From contig JBCBMO010000004.1 in assembly GCA_039822785.1 (NCBI GenBank), forward strand, positions 310,001-374,000: a DNA stretch of 64,000 nucleotides, given 5' to 3'. The stretch is from Thermohalobaculum sp039822785. GTDB taxonomy: Bacteria > Pseudomonadota > Alphaproteobacteria > Rhodobacterales > Rhodobacteraceae. Under the pieces are notes generated by a model that did not search any database, was not told where the DNA came from, and worked only from the letters and a program-made list of their open reading frames with translations. The translations under genes and the position numbers were made by a program. Of this stretch, positions 62,106 through 64,000 are shown piece after piece (the first letter of the stretch is position 1; each line of letters starts with the position of its first letter).

Positions 62106-62534
62106 TCACCCGAGCCGCAGTGCCGCGTGGCGGGCGAAGGCCAGCGTCAGCGACCGCCGCCGCGCCGCCGCCAGCGGACGATCCTGGCCCATGCGGATGA
62201 TCGCCCCGTCATAGGCATCGACGCGCATCAGCCCCTCGGCCGGTGGCAGCAGATCCTCGGCAAAGCCCTCCGGCACGGCGAAGAAGAAGCGGTCGCAGAA
62301 GGGCAGATAGTGCTGCCACTTGGCGTCGGACTGGAAATCGGCGCGGCTGCTCTTCACCTCCACGCACCAGATCTCGCCCTTGGGTCCCAGGGCGCAGAGG
62401 TCCATGCGCCGCCCCTCCGGCGTCGTGAACTCGGTCACCGGGGCAAAGCCGAGATCGCGCAGGTGTTGCGCCGCGCCGCGCGCTAGGATCCGGCCCGGCT
62501 GTTCCCGCTCCTTGCTTGAAAGGGTCTCCACCAT
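62106..62534 (-). CDS. mmcB: MmcB-family DNA repair protein
   Basis: This 142-residue protein has a restriction-endonuclease-like core: MDLCALGPKGEIWCVEVKSSRADFQSDAKW contains the acidic residue and the E-x-K pair of PD-(D/E)xK nucleases, followed by YLPFCDRFFFAVPEGF. MmcB of Caulobacter contributes to mitomycin C resistance with the ImuABC system. The ATG at 62534 was chosen; a GTG at 62555 would add seven residues. It converges on the kinase-like gene. Confidence 0.88.
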   Translation of the reverse strand: MVETLSSKEREQPGRILARGAAQHLRDLGFAPVTEFTTPEGRRMDLCALGPKGEIWCVEVKSSRADFQSDAKWQHYLPFCDRFFFAVPEGFAEDLLPPAEGLMRVDAYDGAIIRMGQDRPLAAARRRSLTLAFARHAALRLG

Positions 62535-62688
62535 GGGCTCAGCAAGCGCGAACACAGGGCGAACGTCAAGGTGGCCGTCTGTCGGGTACGTTGCGTCATG
62601 AGAGGGTCACGGGCATTCTCCGACGCAGTTGATACCTTGCCCTAGGCGCGAACTGCGCGCTCAAACACAATTTTAGCGGGAGGCGGTC

Positions 62689-63411
62689 ATGGAGCCATCC
62701 ATCCAAAAGAAGCTCATGGCGGAGTTTATCGGGACCTTCTGGCTGGTTCTCGGCGGGTGCGGCAGCGCGGTCTTGGCGGCCGGCACGCCCGAGGTCGGGA
62801 TCGGCTGGCTCGGCGTCAGCCTGGCCTTCGGCCTGACGGTGCTGACAATGGCCTATGCCGTCGGCGGAATCTCCGGCGGCCACTTTAACCCCGCCGTGAC
62901 GCTGGGGCTGATGGTTGGCGGGCGGTTCGACAAGGCCCATGTGCTGCCCTACTGGGGCGCGCAGGTCGCCGGGGCGGTGATCGCGGCGCTGGTGCTGTTC
63001 ATCATCGCAAGCGATCAGGCAGGCGCCGAGGGTGTGGGCGGTTTTGCCTCCAACGGGTATGGTGAGGCCTCGCCGGGTGGCTATGGGCTGTTCGCAGGCC
63101 TGGTGACCGAAGTGGTGCTGACGGCGGTCTTCATCTTCGTGATCCTCGCGGTCACCTCGCCCGGTCAGACGCCAGGCTTCGCGCCCATCGCGATCGGCCT
63201 GGCGTTGACGCTGATCCACCTGATCTCCATCCCGGTCACCAACACCTCGGTCAATCCGGCGCGCTCGACGGGGGTCGCGCTCTTTGCCGAGGGGCCGGCG
63301 CTTCTCCAGCTCTGGCTTTTCTGGGCGGCGCCGCTGGCGGGTGGTGCGCTGGGTGCGCTCCTCTGGACCTTCCTGGACAAGCGCGACGACGCCAAGGTGC
63401 CGGCGGAGTGA
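62689..63411 (+). CDS. aqpZ: Aquaporin Z
   Basis: This 240-residue six-helix water channel has the two NPA boxes, GGHFNPAVTLG and NTSVNPARSTG. The small Thr/Cys-like and Arg residues around the second box fit the water-selective AqpZ type. The start ATG follows GGGAGG. It is monocistronic as far as can be seen and converges on the ABC ATPase gene. Confidence 0.95.
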   Translation: MEPSIQKKLMAEFIGTFWLVLGGCGSAVLAAGTPEVGIGWLGVSLAFGLTVLTMAYAVGGISGGHFNPAVTLGLMVGGRFDKAHVLPYWGAQVAGAVIAALVLFIIASDQAGAEGVGGFASNGYGEASPGGYGLFAGLVTEVVLTAVFIFVILAVTSPGQTPGFAPIAIGLALTLIHLISIPVTNTSVNPARSTGVALFAEGPALLQLWLFWAAPLAGGALGALLWTFLDKRDDAKVPAE

Positions 63412-63438
63412 TCCTGGCGCCCACCGGGCCCCGCGGGA

Positions 63439-64000
63439 TCAGCCCGCGGCGACCGGGGCGGTAACGGCCGTGGGGGCCGGGTGATCGGAACCCGTCTCAC
63501 TGAAGGCCGCCGCGATCAGCGTGCGGGCATAGTCTGTCTTCGGCGCCTCGAAGATCTCCGCCGTCGTGCCCTGCTCCACCACCACGCCCTGGCGCATGAC
63601 GATGACCCGGTGGGCCATGGCGCGCACCACCCGCAGGTCGTGGCTGATGAACAGATAGCCCAGGCCGTAGCGCGCCTGCAGATCGCGCAGCAGGTCCACG
63701 ATCTGGCGCTGCACCGTGCGGTCCAGCGCCGAGGTCGGCTCGTCCAGGACCACGAGTTGGGGCTTCAGGATCATCGCACGGGCGATGGCGATGCGCTGGC
63801 GCTGACCGCCGGAGAATTCGTGCGGGTAGCGATCCATGACCGCCGGATCGAGACCGACCTCCTCGAGCTGGCGCGCCACGGCCTCGCGCAGGGTGACCCC
63901 TTCCTCGCGCAGGCCATGGATGCCGAGACCCTCCGCCACGATCTCCGCGACCGAGAGGCGGGGGGAGAGCGCGCCGTAGGGATCCTGGAAGACGATCTGC
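63439..64000 (-). CDS. Peptide/microcin-type ABC transporter ATPase, C-terminal part (YejF-like; cut by window edge)
   Basis: The frame continues to the right edge, giving about 187 C-terminal residues. It includes the Q-loop region QIVFQDPYGALSPRLSV, signature FSGGQRQR, Walker B LVVLDEPTSALD and the switch histidine in LFISHDLRVV. These segments match the second ATPase half of YejF or the OppF/DppF family. Since YejF is a fused double ATPase, the missing part would decide between them. It converges on aqpZ with a 27-bp gap. Confidence 0.85.
   Translation of the reverse strand, partial: QIVFQDPYGALSPRLSVAEIVAEGLGIHGLREEGVTLREAVARQLEEVGLDPAVMDRYPHEFSGGQRQRIAIARAMILKPQLVVLDEPTSALDRTVQRQIVDLLRDLQARYGLGYLFISHDLRVVRAMAHRVIVMRQGVVVEQGTTAEIFEAPKTDYARTLIAAAFSETGSDHPAPTAVTAPVAAG

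Noticed and set aside
63431..63449. Hairpin CCGCGGG/CCCGCGG between aqpZ and the ABC ATPase
   Set aside because: It overlaps the ATPase stop codon and has no T run on either side; weak as a terminator.

Overview
The window reads as a chromosomal segment of a high-GC alphaproteobacterium, most likely a member of the Rhodobacterales. The pointers are a FixL/FixJ oxygen-sensing pair with a CRP/FNR-type regulator, a TakP-type TRAP transporter, two VPLPA-CTERM secreted proteins, an MmcB-family gene, a class I PHA synthase with a phasin, and a tRNA-His with the A73 and G1:U72 features of a subgroup of this class. No insertion sequence, integrase, phage gene or CRISPR array was recognised.

Positions 1 to about 20,700 form a low-oxygen and stress island. 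It carries a truncated phaC, an HlyD/RbbA/YhhJ-type ABC exporter, FtsH, a complete nine-gene N-type ATPase operon (atpDCQRBEFAG), Hsp20, a CRP/FNR regulator, fixJ, fixL, a tandem universal stress protein, a phasin and a VIT/CCC1 metal transporter. A perfect FNR/FixK box (TTGAT-N4-ATCAA) lies upstream of hsp20. Boxes with one mismatch lie upstream of atpD and of phasin-usp, and weaker ones upstream of the VIT gene and between phaC and hlyD. The regulator has the E-x-x-S-R recognition helix that reads this box, so the island probably contains both a regulon and its own oxygen-sensing cascade.

Positions 20,700 to 22,270 are gene-poor, with small hypothetical proteins (one Flp-pilin-like) and several repeats. 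Next come a three-gene TRAP transporter with enlarged membrane subunits (22.3-27.2 kb), a tungstate ABC transporter (27.4-29.7 kb), two methyltransferases, a heme-dependent N-demethylase homologue and a thiolase (29.7-33.8 kb), and a DUF2798 membrane protein. At 34.2-37.0 kb an FDH-gamma-type cytochrome b stands beside a WD40-cytochrome c fusion and a 42-residue membrane peptide, with no formate dehydrogenase catalytic subunit in view. Tungstate uptake nearby fits a Mo/W-dependent formate dehydrogenase encoded elsewhere.

Positions 37.1-42.1 kb hold late cobalamin genes for nucleotide-loop assembly (cobD, cobT, cobS, cobC, cobU/cobP) with one hypothetical gene on the opposite strand. A divergent XRE-regulator/fatty-acid-desaturase pair follows, with palindromic sites between them. 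Positions 44.6-56.6 kb hold the glycogen genes on the minus strand (glgC, glgA, glgX, malQ, glgP, pgi), interrupted by a plus-strand VPLPA-CTERM gene; glgB and pgm are not in the window. The remainder contains an ArsR-permease pair with an operator inside its promoter, a second VPLPA-CTERM protein, threonine synthase, tRNA-His, a short hypothetical protein, a degenerate histidine-kinase-like protein, MmcB, aquaporin AqpZ and the end of a YejF-type ABC ATPase cut by the window edge. Gene boundaries come from reading frames, ribosome binding sites and overlaps. Family calls come from recognised motifs; no database search was run.
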